From positions 1-47,986 of the forward strand of contig CALMAN010000160.1 of the NCBI GenBank assembly GCA_937859835.1: DNA of 47,986 nucleotides, in the 5' to 3' direction. Position numbers and translations under genes: made by a program. The notes under the pieces were generated by a model. The model had not been told where the DNA came from. It searched no databases and was given only the letters and a program-made list of their open reading frames with translations. The stretch is from an uncultured Acidipila sp. Lineage in GTDB: Bacteria; Acidobacteriota; Terriglobia; Terriglobales; Acidobacteriaceae. Shown one piece after another: positions 33,756-45,647 of this stretch (within the stretch, counting starts at the first letter, position 1; each line of letters starts with the position of its first letter).

Positions 33756-35145
33756 GCGCCGGGGTTTCCGGCCTGTCCGTTGCCCAGGGCGTGCCCGGGT
33801 AGCCGTTGTGCCAGATGCTGACCATCCGGCGCGTGTTTGCCACGTGCACGGCGGGGTCGGCGCTCAGCAGAAGAAAGTCTGCGCGCAGGCCTGGCGCGAG
33901 CATGCCGGTATGGTCATCGATGCCGAGCAGCCGCGCGTTCACCGCGGTCGCGCAGTGGAGCGCCTGCAGCGGGGTCAGGCCGGCCTCGACCATCAGCTGC
34001 AGCTCGCGATGCTCGGCATAGCCGGGCAGCCGCTGCGGGTTTGCGCCCGAGTCCGTACCAAAGCCCACACGCACGCCGGCCGCGACCATCAGCTTTAGAT
34101 TGGTCTTTGCCATGGCGAAGTCTTGCCGGTGCTGCGCGGTGTGCGGATCGTTGGCGACGCTCCCCCGGTAGCTGTCGCTGCGCAGCCTCGCGAGCTCGGC
34201 CGGGGTGGTGGCGCGGATCAGAAACGGATCGCTCAACAGCTCCGGATGATCGGCGAACGCGAAAAATGACTCGTCTACCGTGAGCGTGGGGAGGTAGTAC
34301 ACGCCCCGCTTTTTCATGGCGGCGATCAGCTCCGTGTCGACGCGTGCATCGCGAACCGAGTGAGCCAGCACATCCACTCCGGCCGCCACCAGCTTCTTCG
34401 CGTCGGCCAGCGCATACACGTGCGCGGCAACCGTGAGGTGCTGTTTGTGGGCCTCATCAATAACAGCCGTGTAGATTGCCGGCTGCATCTCCGGAGCCGC
34501 GCCGTGCATGGGGTCAACCCAAACCTTGACCAAATTGGCATCGCGGCCCGCGGCTGCGGCCCCATCGCTGCGTGCCTCCTCCGGGGTCCTGGGCTGGTAC
34601 AGCTGGTCGGCAGCGTGGGGAATCTGCGGCGCGCCGCCGGGGACGCCGATGCCCCGATCCGCCGTGAACGCGGCTGCGCCGTCGAGGGTGCCTGCCGCCT
34701 GCTGGGTCCGGATGGGGTAGAGGAGGTCGCGGTTGAGACCCAGAGAAAGAACGTCGAGCACGCCGTAGTGCTCATACTGGCGCAGTTCGGCCATCACGTG
34801 CGGCTCGGTGTAGTAGGTCCCGCTGTTCTGGCTGCCGTCCACCAGCGCCAGGTGGCCGTGGGCGTTGATCAGCCCCGGCATCATGGTTTGCCCGTGCGCG
34901 TCGATGACTTTCGCCCCCGAAGGAATGGCCGGCGAACCCCGGTGCCCCATCGGCGCGATGGAGCGGATCGTTTGCCCGTCAACAAGCACGACCTGGTCGT
35001 TCAACGGAGCCCTGCCGGTGCCGTCGATCACGCGGACGTGCTCAATGGCGGTGAGCCCTGAGGGCGCCTGCGCGGCCAACGGCCGCGGAAGCGGCAAGGC
35101 CAGCATGGCGAGGGCTGCGAACAGGGAGCTCGGGGCAGGGTGCAT
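33742..35145 (-). CDS. Secreted amidohydrolase (imidazolonepropionase/prolidase-like)
   Basis: Metal-dependent hydrolase of 467 residues, exported by a signal peptide ending near RPLAAQA. Metal-site motifs: NAHGHLAL, KVWVD (candidate carboxylated Lys), VAAHVYA, LAHSV and FGTDSGANP. The track's 575-residue version includes an implausible N terminus. I use the ATG at 35145; an ATG at 35205 (MRRTAARERL) is an alternative, and neither has a strong ribosome site. The family includes dipeptidases and beta-aspartyl or organophosphate hydrolases, so the substrate is open. Confidence 0.87.
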   Translation of the reverse strand: MHPAPSSLFAALAMLALPLPRPLAAQAPSGLTAIEHVRVIDGTGRAPLNDQVVLVDGQTIRSIAPMGHRGSPAIPSGAKVIDAHGQTMMPGLINAHGHLALVDGSQNSGTYYTEPHVMAELRQYEHYGVLDVLSLGLNRDLLYPIRTQQAAGTLDGAAAFTADRGIGVPGGAPQIPHAADQLYQPRTPEEARSDGAAAAGRDANLVKVWVDPMHGAAPEMQPAIYTAVIDEAHKQHLTVAAHVYALADAKKLVAAGVDVLAHSVRDARVDTELIAAMKKRGVYYLPTLTVDESFFAFADHPELLSDPFLIRATTPAELARLRSDSYRGSVANDPHTAQHRQDFAMAKTNLKLMVAAGVRVGFGTDSGANPQRLPGYAEHRELQLMVEAGLTPLQALHCATAVNARLLGIDDHTGMLAPGLRADFLLLSADPAVHVANTRRMVSIWHNGYPGTPWATDRPETPAPTPR

Positions 35146-35287
35146 GCAGTGCTTGGACGCGAGGGGAAGCGAAATCAGCCGCTCGCGCGCGGCAGTGCGC
35201 CGCATCCTAGAAGTGACGAGTCCCCGCACATTGCCATCCGCATCTGCGCTTGTCTGAGAGAAACCGCTGGAAGAGGACAGAGACCAA

Positions 35288-36112
35288 ATGATACAAGCTG
35301 AAATCGAAACGCAGCTGGATGCCCGCACGCGCCTGAGCGTCGGCCAGGGCGAGCCGCAATCCACAACCGAAAAGGCAGCCCGCAGTCCGTGGCTGTACGC
35401 CGCCGCGCTTGCTGCCGTGTACCTGTTCCGCAGGCAAATCTTTAGCCCGGGCGGCTTGATGTTTGCCACCGGTTTTTACGCCGCGAAAAAGGTGAAGACC
35501 GGCCAGCTGTTTGGAGCTGCGATGCAGGGCGTGGTGCGGGAACAGGCTACTTTCACCATCAACAAGCCGGCCGGGGAGCTTTACGACCTGTGGCGCGACC
35601 TTGAAGGCGCTCCGCGTTACATGGAGTCGATCCAGAGCGTCAAGCTGACCGGCGGCACCACGTCGCACTGGGTCATGGATCTGCCGGGCGGCGGCACGCT
35701 CGAGTGGGACTCGGAGCTGACCGCGCAGGAGCCTGGCCGGCGCCTGGCCTGGCGCTCGATTGGCGAGACGCCCGTGCCCTCGGCCGGCCAGGTTGCTTTT
35801 GAGCCGGCAGCCAGCGGCCGCGGTACGGTGGTGCGGGTCGACCAGGAGTTTCTGCTTCCCGGCGGCAAGCTCGCCGCAACCATGGGCGGGCTGTTTTCGC
35901 GCACGCCCGGAGGCTTCACCCGCGAAAACCTGCGCCACTTCAAGCAGCTGGCCGAGGCCGGCGAGATCCCAACCACGAAGGGACAGCCGCACGGGCCCCG
36001 CTCGGCCACAACCAAGGTCACCCAGGCGTTTACCGGCGACCGCGAGCAGCAGAACATCGAGCCGCAGACCGGCACCATTGACCACGATATCGAGCGCCAG
36101 GAGGTGGCATAG
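35288..36112 (+). CDS. SRPBCC/polyketide-cyclase family protein with N-terminal membrane segment
   Basis: 274 residues. A hydrophobic stretch near residues 33-60 ([18 protein letters not shown], then FATGFYAA) anchors or inserts it in the membrane. A START-like ligand-binding domain follows ([31 protein letters not shown] to REFLRHFKQL-like end). A charged, low-complexity tail follows. GAGGA lies about ten bases before the ATG. Its stop codon overlaps the start of the zinc dehydrogenase by one base (TAGTG), implying translational coupling; this pairing suggests a shared stress or carbon-handling task. Confidence 0.85.
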   Translation: MIQAEIETQLDARTRLSVGQGEPQSTTEKAARSPWLYAAALAAVYLFRRQIFSPGGLMFATGFYAAKKVKTGQLFGAAMQGVVREQATFTINKPAGELYDLWRDLEGAPRYMESIQSVKLTGGTTSHWVMDLPGGGTLEWDSELTAQEPGRRLAWRSIGETPVPSAGQVAFEPAASGRGTVVRVDQEFLLPGGKLAATMGGLFSRTPGGFTRENLRHFKQLAEAGEIPTTKGQPHGPRSATTKVTQAFTGDREQQNIEPQTGTIDHDIERQEVA

Positions 36113-37338
36113 TGAAAGCTCTTTGCTGGATGGGAAAAGAAAAGCTGGAAGTCCAAACCGTGGACGACCCCAGGATCCTGAACCCGCAGGACGCGATCAT
36201 CCGGATTACGCGGACGGCTATCTGCGGATCGGACCTGCACTTATACGATGGCGTGATTCCGACCATGCAGTCCGGCGACATTATCGGTCATGAGTTCATG
36301 GGCATCGTCGAGGAAGTTGGGCCGGAGGTAAAGAAGGTCAAGCGGGGCGACCGCGTGGTGGTGCCGTTTACCATCGCCTGCGGGAACTGCTTCTTCTGCC
36401 AAAGCACGCTTTGGAGTCTGTGCGACAACACCAATCCCAACGCGGCCACGGCGGAAGCGCTCTACGGGTACTCCGGTTCTGCGCTTTACGGCTACTCGCA
36501 CATCTACGGCGGCTACGCCGGCGGCCAGGCGCAGTACGCCCGGGTGCCGTTTGCCGATGTAGGCCCGCTGGTCGTGAACAATGATCTCCCCGACGACAAG
36601 CTCCTGTTCCTGACCGACATCTTTCCCACCGGCTACATGGGTGCGCAGGACGCGGATATCCAGGAAGGGGATACGGTGGCAGTCTGGGGCGCCGGTCCGG
36701 TCGGCATCTTTGCCGCCGCCAGCGCGTTTATGTTCGGAGCCAAGCGCGTGATCGTGATCGACCGCTTTCCGGAGCGGCTGGAGCTGGCGAAGAAAGTCGG
36801 CGCTGAAACGCTTGACTACGCAAAGAACGATGTCCTGAAAAGCCTGCGCGAGTTGACCGGCGGCCGCGGCCCGGATGCGGCCATTGATGCGGTCGGCATG
36901 GAAGCCCACGGTTCCGGCCCGGGCGGCTTGTATGACCGCGCCAAGCAGACCCTGGGTCTGTCCTTCGACCGGCCCACGGTGTTGCGCCAGGCTATCCTCG
37001 CTGTCCGCAAAGGGGGCACCGTATCGATCCCCGGCGTGTATGGCGGGCTGATCGACAAGATCCCGTTCGGTGCGGCATTCGGCAAGGGCATCGTGATGAA
37101 GATGGGCCAAACCCACATGATGCGTTATCTCCAGCCACTTCTCGAGCGCATTGAAAAGGGCGAGATCGACCCGAGCTTTATCATCTCGCACCGCATCGGC
37201 ATCGAGGAGATCCCGGAAGCGTTCCGCGTCTTCCGCGACAAGAAGTACGGCTGCACCAAGGTTGTGATCGATCCTTGGACCGACCGTACCGGCGCGCTGG
37301 TGCCCAGGGATGGAACAGCGACGCAGCAAGCTGCCTAG
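36112..37338 (+). CDS. Zinc-dependent alcohol dehydrogenase (formaldehyde-dehydrogenase-like)
   Basis: Medium-chain NAD(P)-dependent dehydrogenase of 408 residues. Catalytic zinc: Cys38 (ICGSDLH) and His60-Glu61 (GHEFMG). Structural zinc: Cys90, 93, 96 and 104 ([15 protein letters not shown]). The cofactor motif [11 protein letters not shown] is in the Rossmann half. The length and the [16 protein letters not shown] pattern resemble the glutathione-independent formaldehyde dehydrogenase-like group. It starts GTG overlapping the SRPBCC stop, with AGGAGG about six bases upstream. A strong terminator follows. Confidence 0.92.
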   Translation: MKALCWMGKEKLEVQTVDDPRILNPQDAIIRITRTAICGSDLHLYDGVIPTMQSGDIIGHEFMGIVEEVGPEVKKVKRGDRVVVPFTIACGNCFFCQSTLWSLCDNTNPNAATAEALYGYSGSALYGYSHIYGGYAGGQAQYARVPFADVGPLVVNNDLPDDKLLFLTDIFPTGYMGAQDADIQEGDTVAVWGAGPVGIFAAASAFMFGAKRVIVIDRFPERLELAKKVGAETLDYAKNDVLKSLRELTGGRGPDAAIDAVGMEAHGSGPGGLYDRAKQTLGLSFDRPTVLRQAILAVRKGGTVSIPGVYGGLIDKIPFGAAFGKGIVMKMGQTHMMRYLQPLLERIEKGEIDPSFIISHRIGIEEIPEAFRVFRDKKYGCTKVVIDPWTDRTGALVPRDGTATQQAA

Positions 37339-37353
37339 CATCCCCGTGTACCG

Positions 37354-37385
37354 AAAGAGCCCGGGCGAAGCCCGGGCTCTTTCTG
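37354..37385. terminator. Bidirectional terminator between convergent genes
   Basis: AAAGAGCCCGGGC / GCCCGGGCTCTTT form a perfect 13-bp stem around a GAA loop, with A-run and T-run on opposite sides. It sits between the zinc dehydrogenase (plus) and the SDR (minus) and can serve both. Confidence 0.88.
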
Positions 37386-37410
37386 CAGAAGGGAGACTCC
37401 CCCCTCCGGT

Positions 37411-38418
37411 TTACCGCTGGTTCCAGAGTGCTTCGGCCGTCCGGCCCATCCCGGTCAGCGCCTCGAGATCCTTCCCGTCGACCGCGGCGCCGGGAAGCGG
37501 CTGCTCCTGCTCGCTTTGCGGAGCCGGCAGGGTGCGGTTCATCAGCGAAAGCACGCCCGTGGTGAGCACGGGCGCCAGGCCGGCGACGCGTGCCGCAAGC
37601 GCTGCCTGCGGCGTGATGCTGAACTCCGCTTCGCCGGTTTCGGCAGCGCGCAGGATCCGTTGCGCGGCCCCGTATGCGTCGCGCGCAACCCCCGGCAGGG
37701 AAGCGCCCAGGTTGAACCAGCGAAACTCTTCTTCGCGGTTGCCGACCATGAGCGCATGCCGGGGCGAGCCCGTCCGGAGCAACCCCGGCGTTACGGTGGA
37801 AACGCGCACACCCTTGGAGCGCACCTCCGCGTGCAATCCTTGCGAAAAGCCGACTGCGGCGAACTTGCTCCCTGAGTAGGGCAGCAGATGCGGCACCGCG
37901 ACCTTGCCGCCGATCGAGGTGATGTTCACGATCGCGCCATCCTGGCGCGCGAGCATCGCGGGCAGCACGGCAAGCGAGGCATACACCATGCTGAAGTAGT
38001 TGCTGCGGATCGCCTCCTCAAAGGCTTCGACCGGCTGCGCTTCCACCGGACCGACCGAGATCAGGCCTGCGTTGTTGACCAGGATGTCGATCTCACCCCA
38101 GTGCGCCCGGACCTGCCCGACGAGCCCTGTGACCTCCGCGCGCTCGCGCAGATCGCAGGGCACCACCAGCACATCACTTGCCTTGGCTGCCCCACGCTCA
38201 ACGAGCAGGGCGCGCGCCTCCTCCAGCTCCGCTTCGTCGCGGGCCGTCAACACCACGCGCGCCCCGGCGCGGGCAAAGCTTTCAGCCAGCGCCAGGCCCA
38301 GCCCGCGCGAGGAGCCGGTGATCAGAGCGATCTTGCCGCGCACCGGAAAGCGCCGCCAGTTTCCCCGCACCTTGCTCACTGCCAGCCAGGCAAGCAGGCC
38401 CGCCGCCGTCCACGCCAT
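37411..38418 (-). CDS. Membrane-anchored short-chain dehydrogenase
   Basis: Classical SDR of 335 residues with an N-terminal hydrophobic segment (TAAGLLAWLAVSK) before the Rossmann fold. Motifs: TGSSRGLGLA, NNAGLI, Ser in NITSIGG, YSGSK (Tyr and Lys). A C-terminal extension of about 60 residues carries a second hydrophobic patch (APVLTTGVLSLMNRTLP). I prefer the ATG at 38418, behind AAGGAA; in-frame starts at 38442 and 38484 are possible. The substrate is unknown. It is divergent from the alpha-galactosidase gene. Confidence 0.87.
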   Translation of the reverse strand: MAWTAAGLLAWLAVSKVRGNWRRFPVRGKIALITGSSRGLGLALAESFARAGARVVLTARDEAELEEARALLVERGAAKASDVLVVPCDLRERAEVTGLVGQVRAHWGEIDILVNNAGLISVGPVEAQPVEAFEEAIRSNYFSMVYASLAVLPAMLARQDGAIVNITSIGGKVAVPHLLPYSGSKFAAVGFSQGLHAEVRSKGVRVSTVTPGLLRTGSPRHALMVGNREEEFRWFNLGASLPGVARDAYGAAQRILRAAETGEAEFSITPQAALAARVAGLAPVLTTGVLSLMNRTLPAPQSEQEQPLPGAAVDGKDLEALTGMGRTAEALWNQR

Positions 38419-38539
38419 CGTCTTGTTTCCTTGTTTCCCCATGCCCGTTACGATGCATTGCCTCCCCGCATTGCCTCCAGGCATCCGCTCGGCTTATCGT
38501 GCTCATTGAAAAGCCGCTCCGGAAGGGACTGATTGCCGC

Positions 38540-39751
38540 GTGAACCTGCCTGCACTTCGCCTGCTTTGCTTCCATCTTGCTGTTCTCCTGACTGCTGGTC
38601 CCCTGCTCGGGCAGGCGGGCAGTGCTCCCGGCACCCTGGCCGCAACTCCGCCCATGGGCTGGAACAGCTGGAACCACTTTGCCGAAAAGGTCACGGACGC
38701 GGATGTGCGCGCCGCGGCCGATGCCCTGGTCACCAGCGGGATGCGCGACGCAGGCTACGTTTACGTCAATATCGACGACACCTGGGAAGGCAAGCGCGAC
38801 GAGCACGGCAACATCCAGACCAATGCAAAGTTTCCAGACATGAAGGCGCTTGCCGACTACGTCCACGGCAAGGGCTTGAAGCTCGGCATCTACTCCTCGC
38901 CCGGCCCGTACACCTGCGCGCACTTTGCGGGCAGCTACCGGCACGAGAAGCAGGATGCCCGCACCTATGCCGCGTGGGGCATTGACTATCTCAAGTACGA
39001 CATGTGCTCCTACGGCAGCATGATGGACAAGAAGTATGGCAAGCCCTCGGCGGCCAACGCAGCCAAGCGGCTGGCCGCCGACCAGGCCGTGTACCGGAAG
39101 ATGCACAAGGCGCTGGCCGCCACCGGGCGCCCCATCGTGCTTTCCATGTGCCAATACGGCTGGGATGATGTGTGGACGTGGGGTCCAAGCGTGGGCGGCA
39201 ATCTGTGGCGCACCACCGGCGATATCAACGACACCTATGCGCGCATGGCGGAGATCGGCTTCAACCAGGCCGGCCTGGGCAGCTATGCCGGGCCCGGCCA
39301 CTGGAACGACCCGGACATGCTCGAGGTGGGCAATGGCGGCATGACGGATGATGAATACCGCACGCACATGAGCCTGTGGGCCCTGCTCGCGGCCCCTCTG
39401 CTGGCCGGCAACGACCTGAGCAAGATGACCCCTGCCACGCTCGGGGTGCTGACCAACCGCGACGTGATCGCGATTGACCAGGACGCGCTGGGGCGGCAGG
39501 GCGTCCGGCTGTCGCAGGTGGGGACGGAAGAGATCTGGACCAAGCCCTTGAGCGGCGGCGCGACCGCCATCGGGCTGTTTAACCGCAGCCCCGAGCCGCG
39601 GCAGATAACGCTTACCCTCGCAGCCGCGGGACTGGGTGCGAACGCGACACTGCACGACATTTGGGCCAACGCGGATGTGCCCGTCGCCTCGAACAGCTAC
39701 ACGGCTTCGGTGCCCGGGCACGGCGTGGTCCTGCTCCGCGCCGTCCCCTAG
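38540..39751 (+). CDS. Secreted GH27 alpha-galactosidase
   Basis: Hydrolyses terminal alpha-galactosyl (or alpha-N-acetylgalactosaminyl / beta-arabinopyranosyl) residues; the 403-residue length is normal for GH27. The signal peptide ends near GPLLGQA. The family opening TPPMGWNSWNHF, the nucleophile Asp in YLKYDMCSYG and the acid/base Asp in HWNDPDMLEVGNGG are all present, followed by a C-terminal beta-sandwich. It starts GTG, with GGAAGGGA upstream. It fits degradation of plant or soil polysaccharides outside the cytoplasm. Confidence 0.94.
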   Translation: MNLPALRLLCFHLAVLLTAGPLLGQAGSAPGTLAATPPMGWNSWNHFAEKVTDADVRAAADALVTSGMRDAGYVYVNIDDTWEGKRDEHGNIQTNAKFPDMKALADYVHGKGLKLGIYSSPGPYTCAHFAGSYRHEKQDARTYAAWGIDYLKYDMCSYGSMMDKKYGKPSAANAAKRLAADQAVYRKMHKALAATGRPIVLSMCQYGWDDVWTWGPSVGGNLWRTTGDINDTYARMAEIGFNQAGLGSYAGPGHWNDPDMLEVGNGGMTDDEYRTHMSLWALLAAPLLAGNDLSKMTPATLGVLTNRDVIAIDQDALGRQGVRLSQVGTEEIWTKPLSGGATAIGLFNRSPEPRQITLTLAAAGLGANATLHDIWANADVPVASNSYTASVPGHGVVLLRAVP

Positions 39752-39792
39752 GGCGGGGCCGCAAGCACCACGGTACCGAAGGAGTCTACAGC

Positions 39793-39812
39793 AGCCGGGG
39801 GACGTCCCCGGC
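39793..39812 (+). terminator. Hairpin after the alpha-galactosidase gene
   Basis: GCCGGGG / CCCCGGC pair around a short GACGT loop, about 45 bases after the stop. There is no T tract, so this may be only a weak or factor-dependent terminator. Confidence 0.4.
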
Positions 39813-39821
39813 CCGGACGCG

Positions 39822-39827
39822 TAGAAT
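39822..39827 (+). promoter_or_regulatory. Candidate -10 element of sucA
   Basis: TAGAAT about 60 bases before the sucA ATG, just after the hairpin that would end the previous transcript. No recognisable -35. Confidence 0.3.
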
Positions 39828-39887
39828 GGAGGCGGACTCGCACCCGGCTGCAGCCCGCACCGGAGGTCGCGTCCCCCTGCGAAAACC

Positions 39888-42398
<2,511 letters not shown>

Positions 42399-42401
<3 letters not shown>

Positions 42402-42481
42402 CTCCCGCTCGCGCGTGCGGGAGGCAATCACAGGCGCATTGACGAACGTGAATCAATGGAAGTAGCTCCCGCTCGCGCGTG
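42399..42481. repeat. 19-base direct repeat pair after sucA
   Basis: TAGCTCCCGCTCGCGCGTG occurs at 42399-42417, including the sucA stop codon, and again at 42463-42481. The first copy continues into GCGGGAG and so forms a CTCCCGC/GCGGGAG hairpin (42402-42423) that may terminate sucA. The second copy has diverged after the repeat and folds less well. Confidence 0.7.
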
Positions 42482-42562
42482 TGAGGGGCTCCCGAACAGC
42501 CCGGCTTCCAGGGCCGCTTGCTTCAGGGAACGACCCGCGGCGGAACGCCCGGTCCGCCGCGC

Positions 42563-43249
42563 TTACTGCCCGTAGGTCGCGGTGGCGCCGTGCTTGCGGA
42601 AGTAGTGCCTGTCGAGCAACCCCTGGGATACCGTTTTCGCGTTTGGGTTGAGCTGCAGGGTGACCCAGGCGATCTTTGCCACTGCTTCCAGCACCACCGC
42701 GTTGTGGGCCGCCTCGTGCGGCGTTCGGCCCCAGGCAAACGGGGCATGCCCGGCGACCAGCACGCCCGGGATCGCTTCGGGATCGAGGGAGCGGAACCGG
42801 CGCGTGATGGCGAGCCCGGTGTTGTGGACGTAGTCGCCCCGAATCTCAAACGGGCTGAGCTCGTCGGTGACCGGAATCGGCCCGTAAAAGTAGTCTGCGT
42901 GGGTGGTGCCCAGCGGCGGGATCGGGCGAGCTGCCTGCGCCCAGGCCGTTGCGTACTCAGAGTGGGTGTGCACGACCCCGCCGGCATGCTCAAAGGCGCG
43001 GTACAGCAAGGCATGCGTGCCCAGGTCAGAACTTGGCTTGAGATTGCCCTCCACCACGTGCCCGTCCAGGTCCGCGACCACCATGTCTTCGGCGCGCATG
43101 CGGTCGTAGGGTACGCCGCTCGGCTTGATCACCAGCAGCCCCTGCTCCCGGTCGATGCCGCTGGCGTTGCCCCAGGTGTGGATCACCAGACCACGCCGCA
43201 CCAGCTCCAGATTGGCCTCCAAAACCTCGGCCTTGAGACTTTCGAGCAT
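42563..43249 (-). CDS. araD: L-ribulose-5-phosphate 4-epimerase
   Basis: Class II aldolase-fold zinc enzyme that converts L-ribulose-5-phosphate to D-xylulose-5-phosphate. Length 228 (E. coli AraD 231) from the ATG at 43249, which follows AGGGAGGCGG; the track's GTG start adds 12 unlikely residues. Active-site segments: WGNASGID, IKPSGVPYD, SSDLGTH, the zinc-binding HTHSEYATAWAQ, TTHADYFYG and GHAPFAWG. Nearby AraA and AraB are absent. It sits downstream of and co-directional with the LysR gene, 251 bases away, and that gap shows no other gene. Confidence 0.93.
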   Translation of the reverse strand: MLESLKAEVLEANLELVRRGLVIHTWGNASGIDREQGLLVIKPSGVPYDRMRAEDMVVADLDGHVVEGNLKPSSDLGTHALLYRAFEHAGGVVHTHSEYATAWAQAARPIPPLGTTHADYFYGPIPVTDELSPFEIRGDYVHNTGLAITRRFRSLDPEAIPGVLVAGHAPFAWGRTPHEAAHNAVVLEAVAKIAWVTLQLNPNAKTVSQGLLDRHYFRKHGATATYGQ

Positions 43250-43500
43250 GGAAACCGCCTCCCTGTGCACGACCCTACGCGGCACCCGCGCGGAGGGTCA
43301 AGCCACGGGGCACTTTGGTACGCGCGGCCACGCGGCGGCAGCCTGCCCGGATGGGATCGTCGCTCTGCGGAAGCCTTTTCTGCTTGCGCCCAGGCCGATC
43401 GCCGGTACGCCTCCTGCCGGGTAGTTCCGAGCAGTGCGGGGCCGTGCTTTTCCTGGTGCTCTTCGCTCAGGCCGAAGCGGCACGCGAGGGGCAGCAAGGC

Positions 43501-44448
43501 CTAAAGCGGAGCATCGGCCTGCGTGCCGGCGGCTCCGCGTACCGGCTTGCCAGCTACCCCCGGGGCTACCCGGCTTTGTCCGGTGGCGATCTCGAGAAAT
43601 GCATGCGCGGCGCGCGACAGCGTCTTTTCCCGCCGGAACACAAGGCCCAGTTCGCGCGAGATGCGCAGCCCGTCTACCTTCAACACCCGCAGCGTACCCG
43701 CTCCCGCTTCGGCAGCCACCACGGCCCGCGGCAGAAATCCCATTCCCAGCCCCGCGCCGATCAGCCGCTTCAACAGCTCGCTCGACTCAACCTCCATGGC
43801 GACGCGCGGATGCACATCTTCGGTGCGGAAAAAGTCGTCGAGCTGGTCGCGCTGCCGGCCGTTCTTGGTGAGCAGCAGCGGGTACTCAAGCATTTCGGCC
43901 ACCGAAACGCTTTCACGGGCGGCTAGGGGGTGCGCCGGCCCTGCAACCAGCACCACTTCATCCTTGTGAATACGCTCGATAGTGAGCCGCGCGTCCTTGA
44001 CGGGCAGGCTGACGACGCCGAAATCGACCTCGCGGTTCAGGACTTCCTCGAGGATCCGGGCGCGATCGGCGCGCACAATCTTCAGCGCCACACGGGTGTA
44101 CTGCTTTTTGAATGCGGCGAACACCGGCGGCAGCACATACAGGCTGGTCGCCTCGTTCGCGCTGATCGAGATTTCTCCGCGCGGCGAGCGGTGCAGTTCG
44201 GCGATCGTGATGCCGATGTGCGCGTGGCAGGAAAGCACGTGTTCGGCAAAGGGCTCAAACACCCGGCCCGCCGCGGTAAAGGTCACCTTGCCGCCGTCGC
44301 GGTCGAACAGGCGCGCGCCCACCTCGGTTTCCAGCGACCGGATCTGCGCCGAAATCGCCGGCTGCGTCACGCTGAGCTTTTCAGCGGCACGGGAAAACGA
44401 GCGGAGCCGGCTGACCTCAAGGAAGGTGCGCAGCTGTTCAAAGTCCAT
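43501..44448 (-). CDS. LysR-family transcriptional regulator
   Basis: 315 residues. The N-terminal winged helix-turn-helix (1-60: FEQLRTFLEVSRLRSFSRAAEKLSVTQPAISAQIRSLE) is classical, followed by a periplasmic-binding-protein-like effector domain (about 90-300) with segments such as EISISANEATSLYVLPPVF and GLGMGFLPRAVV resembling CysB/Cbl-like or CbbR-like types. AGGAGG precedes the ATG. The effector and targets are unknown. LysR genes often control a divergent neighbour, but none is divergent here. Confidence 0.93.
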   Translation of the reverse strand: MDFEQLRTFLEVSRLRSFSRAAEKLSVTQPAISAQIRSLETEVGARLFDRDGGKVTFTAAGRVFEPFAEHVLSCHAHIGITIAELHRSPRGEISISANEATSLYVLPPVFAAFKKQYTRVALKIVRADRARILEEVLNREVDFGVVSLPVKDARLTIERIHKDEVVLVAGPAHPLAARESVSVAEMLEYPLLLTKNGRQRDQLDDFFRTEDVHPRVAMEVESSELLKRLIGAGLGMGFLPRAVVAAEAGAGTLRVLKVDGLRISRELGLVFRREKTLSRAAHAFLEIATGQSRVAPGVAGKPVRGAAGTQADAPL

Positions 44449-44523
44449 CGGCCTGCACCTCCTCGTCGCCTGTGCTCCCTGCCGGGGCTTCGCCAGTGTA
44501 TACGGTTCGCTTTTACGAGAGGG

Positions 44524-45303
44524 CTAGCGGTGCGCGCCCGCGCCGCTCAGCAGCAGGGTTTCGACCGCGCGCAGGTCCTCCTCCGTGTCCACCCCGCGGG
44601 TGTCAAAGGGTGTGTGGGCGACCCAAATGTCGATCCCATGTTCCAGCAGGCGCAGTTGTTCCAGCTTTTCGGTCTGCTCCAAGCGGCCCGGCGGCAGCTG
44701 CGCAAAGCGCTCCAGCGCTTCCTTGCGAAAGGCGTACACGCCGAGATGCTTCAAGGGGCGAACGCCGGCGCCATCGCGGTCCAGCGGGATCGGCGCACGG
44801 GAAAAGTAGAGCGCCCGCCCATCACTGGCGCACACTACCTTGACGACGCTGGGCATGGAAAACTGCTCGCGTGGGCAGGGCGTGGCCAGGGTTGCGATGC
44901 CTACCCGGCCCGCATCCGGGCCCGGGGCCAGCATGGGCGCCAGCAGCGACTCGAGGTGCTCGGGGCGCAGCAGCGGCTCGTCGCCCTGGATGTTGACGTA
45001 AATGTCGGCGGGGATGGCCTGAGCCACCGCGTACACCCGGTCGGTGCCGCTCGGGCAATCTTCCGGGGTAAACACGGCCGGGAAGCCGTAGCGTTCCGCG
45101 AGGTGCATGATCTCCGCCGCATCGGTGGCAATCAGGACCTGGTCCAGCGCCGAACAGGCACGCGCGGCGCGGTACACCCAGGCCAGCATGGGCTCACCCG
45201 CTATGTCGAGCAGCATCTTGCGCGGCAGGCGCGTGGAGCCGAGCCGCGCCGGGATGACGCCCAGGATGCGAGGCTGGGGTACTTCGGTCTTTGCACTGGA
45301 CAC
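44524..45303 (-). CDS. kdsB: 3-deoxy-manno-octulosonate cytidylyltransferase
   Basis: Activates KDO as CMP-KDO for the inner core of lipopolysaccharide; cytoplasmic, 259 residues. Signature: IPARLGSTRLPRKMLLDIAGEPML, the CTP-binding loop, SGTDRVYAVA, NIQGDEPLL (Asp ligand for Mg) and HLGVYAFRKEALERF. It starts GTG behind AAAAGG. The presence of KdsB shows a Gram-negative outer membrane. No other LPS genes are adjacent. Confidence 0.95.
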   Translation of the reverse strand: MSSAKTEVPQPRILGVIPARLGSTRLPRKMLLDIAGEPMLAWVYRAARACSALDQVLIATDAAEIMHLAERYGFPAVFTPEDCPSGTDRVYAVAQAIPADIYVNIQGDEPLLRPEHLESLLAPMLAPGPDAGRVGIATLATPCPREQFSMPSVVKVVCASDGRALYFSRAPIPLDRDGAGVRPLKHLGVYAFRKEALERFAQLPPGRLEQTEKLEQLRLLEHGIDIWVAHTPFDTRGVDTEEDLRAVETLLLSGAGAHR

Positions 45304-45326
45304 GGGGGACCTTTTCTTTTTCTACC

Positions 45327-45332
45327 AGTGTA
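45327..45332 (-). promoter_or_regulatory. Candidate -10 element of kdsB
   Basis: TACACT on the minus strand, about 24 bases upstream of the GTG start. No clear -35. Confidence 0.3.
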
Positions 45333-45369
45333 GTGAGAACACGCCGGCAGCGGAGACCCCCGGTACGCG

Positions 45370-45398
45370 TTGCGCCCAGTACAGGCGGCTTGTACGAT
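45370..45398 (+). promoter_or_regulatory. Candidate promoter of tRNA-Met
   Basis: TTGCGC (45370-45375) and TACGAT (45393-45398) with a 17-base spacer, placing transcription start a few bases before the mature tRNA 5' end at 45410. Confidence 0.45.
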
Positions 45399-45409
45399 CA
45401 GAAGGGAAC

Positions 45410-45486
45410 GGCGGCGTAGCTCAGATGGTTAGAGCGACGGACTCATAACCCGTAGGTCGATGGTTCGATTCCATCCGCCGCCACCA
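45410..45486 (+). tRNA. tRNA-Met (CAT)
   Basis: 77-base cloverleaf with encoded CCA. Acceptor GGCGGCG / CGCCGCC, D-arm GCTC...GAGC, anticodon arm with loop CTCATAA (anticodon CAT; one A-C mismatch next to the loop), variable loop AGGTC, T-arm GATGG TTCGATT CCATC. The G1-C72 pair and the loop sequence fit elongator methionine; initiator tRNA would have a mismatch at 1-72. A lysidine-modified Ile tRNA cannot be fully excluded. Confidence 0.95.
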
Positions 45487-45647
45487 GAAGCACGGCGAAC
45501 CCCTGCCTGGTTTGTGTCCGGCAAGTGCCCCGTCTGCTCCCCCGTGGACGCTGTGCGACTGCCACCACACAGCAGGCGTACAGGAGCTTCCCGCACCATG
45601 CTTAGGTGGGCACAGGGCAGCCGGGGAGGGTTGTCCGTGGAGGTTGC

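Noticed and set aside
43250-43500. Hidden gene between araD and the LysR gene (track ORF 43183..43497)
   Set aside because: Overlaps the araD 5' end, is Arg/Ala-rich, and has no ribosome site or motif; the gap appears non-coding.
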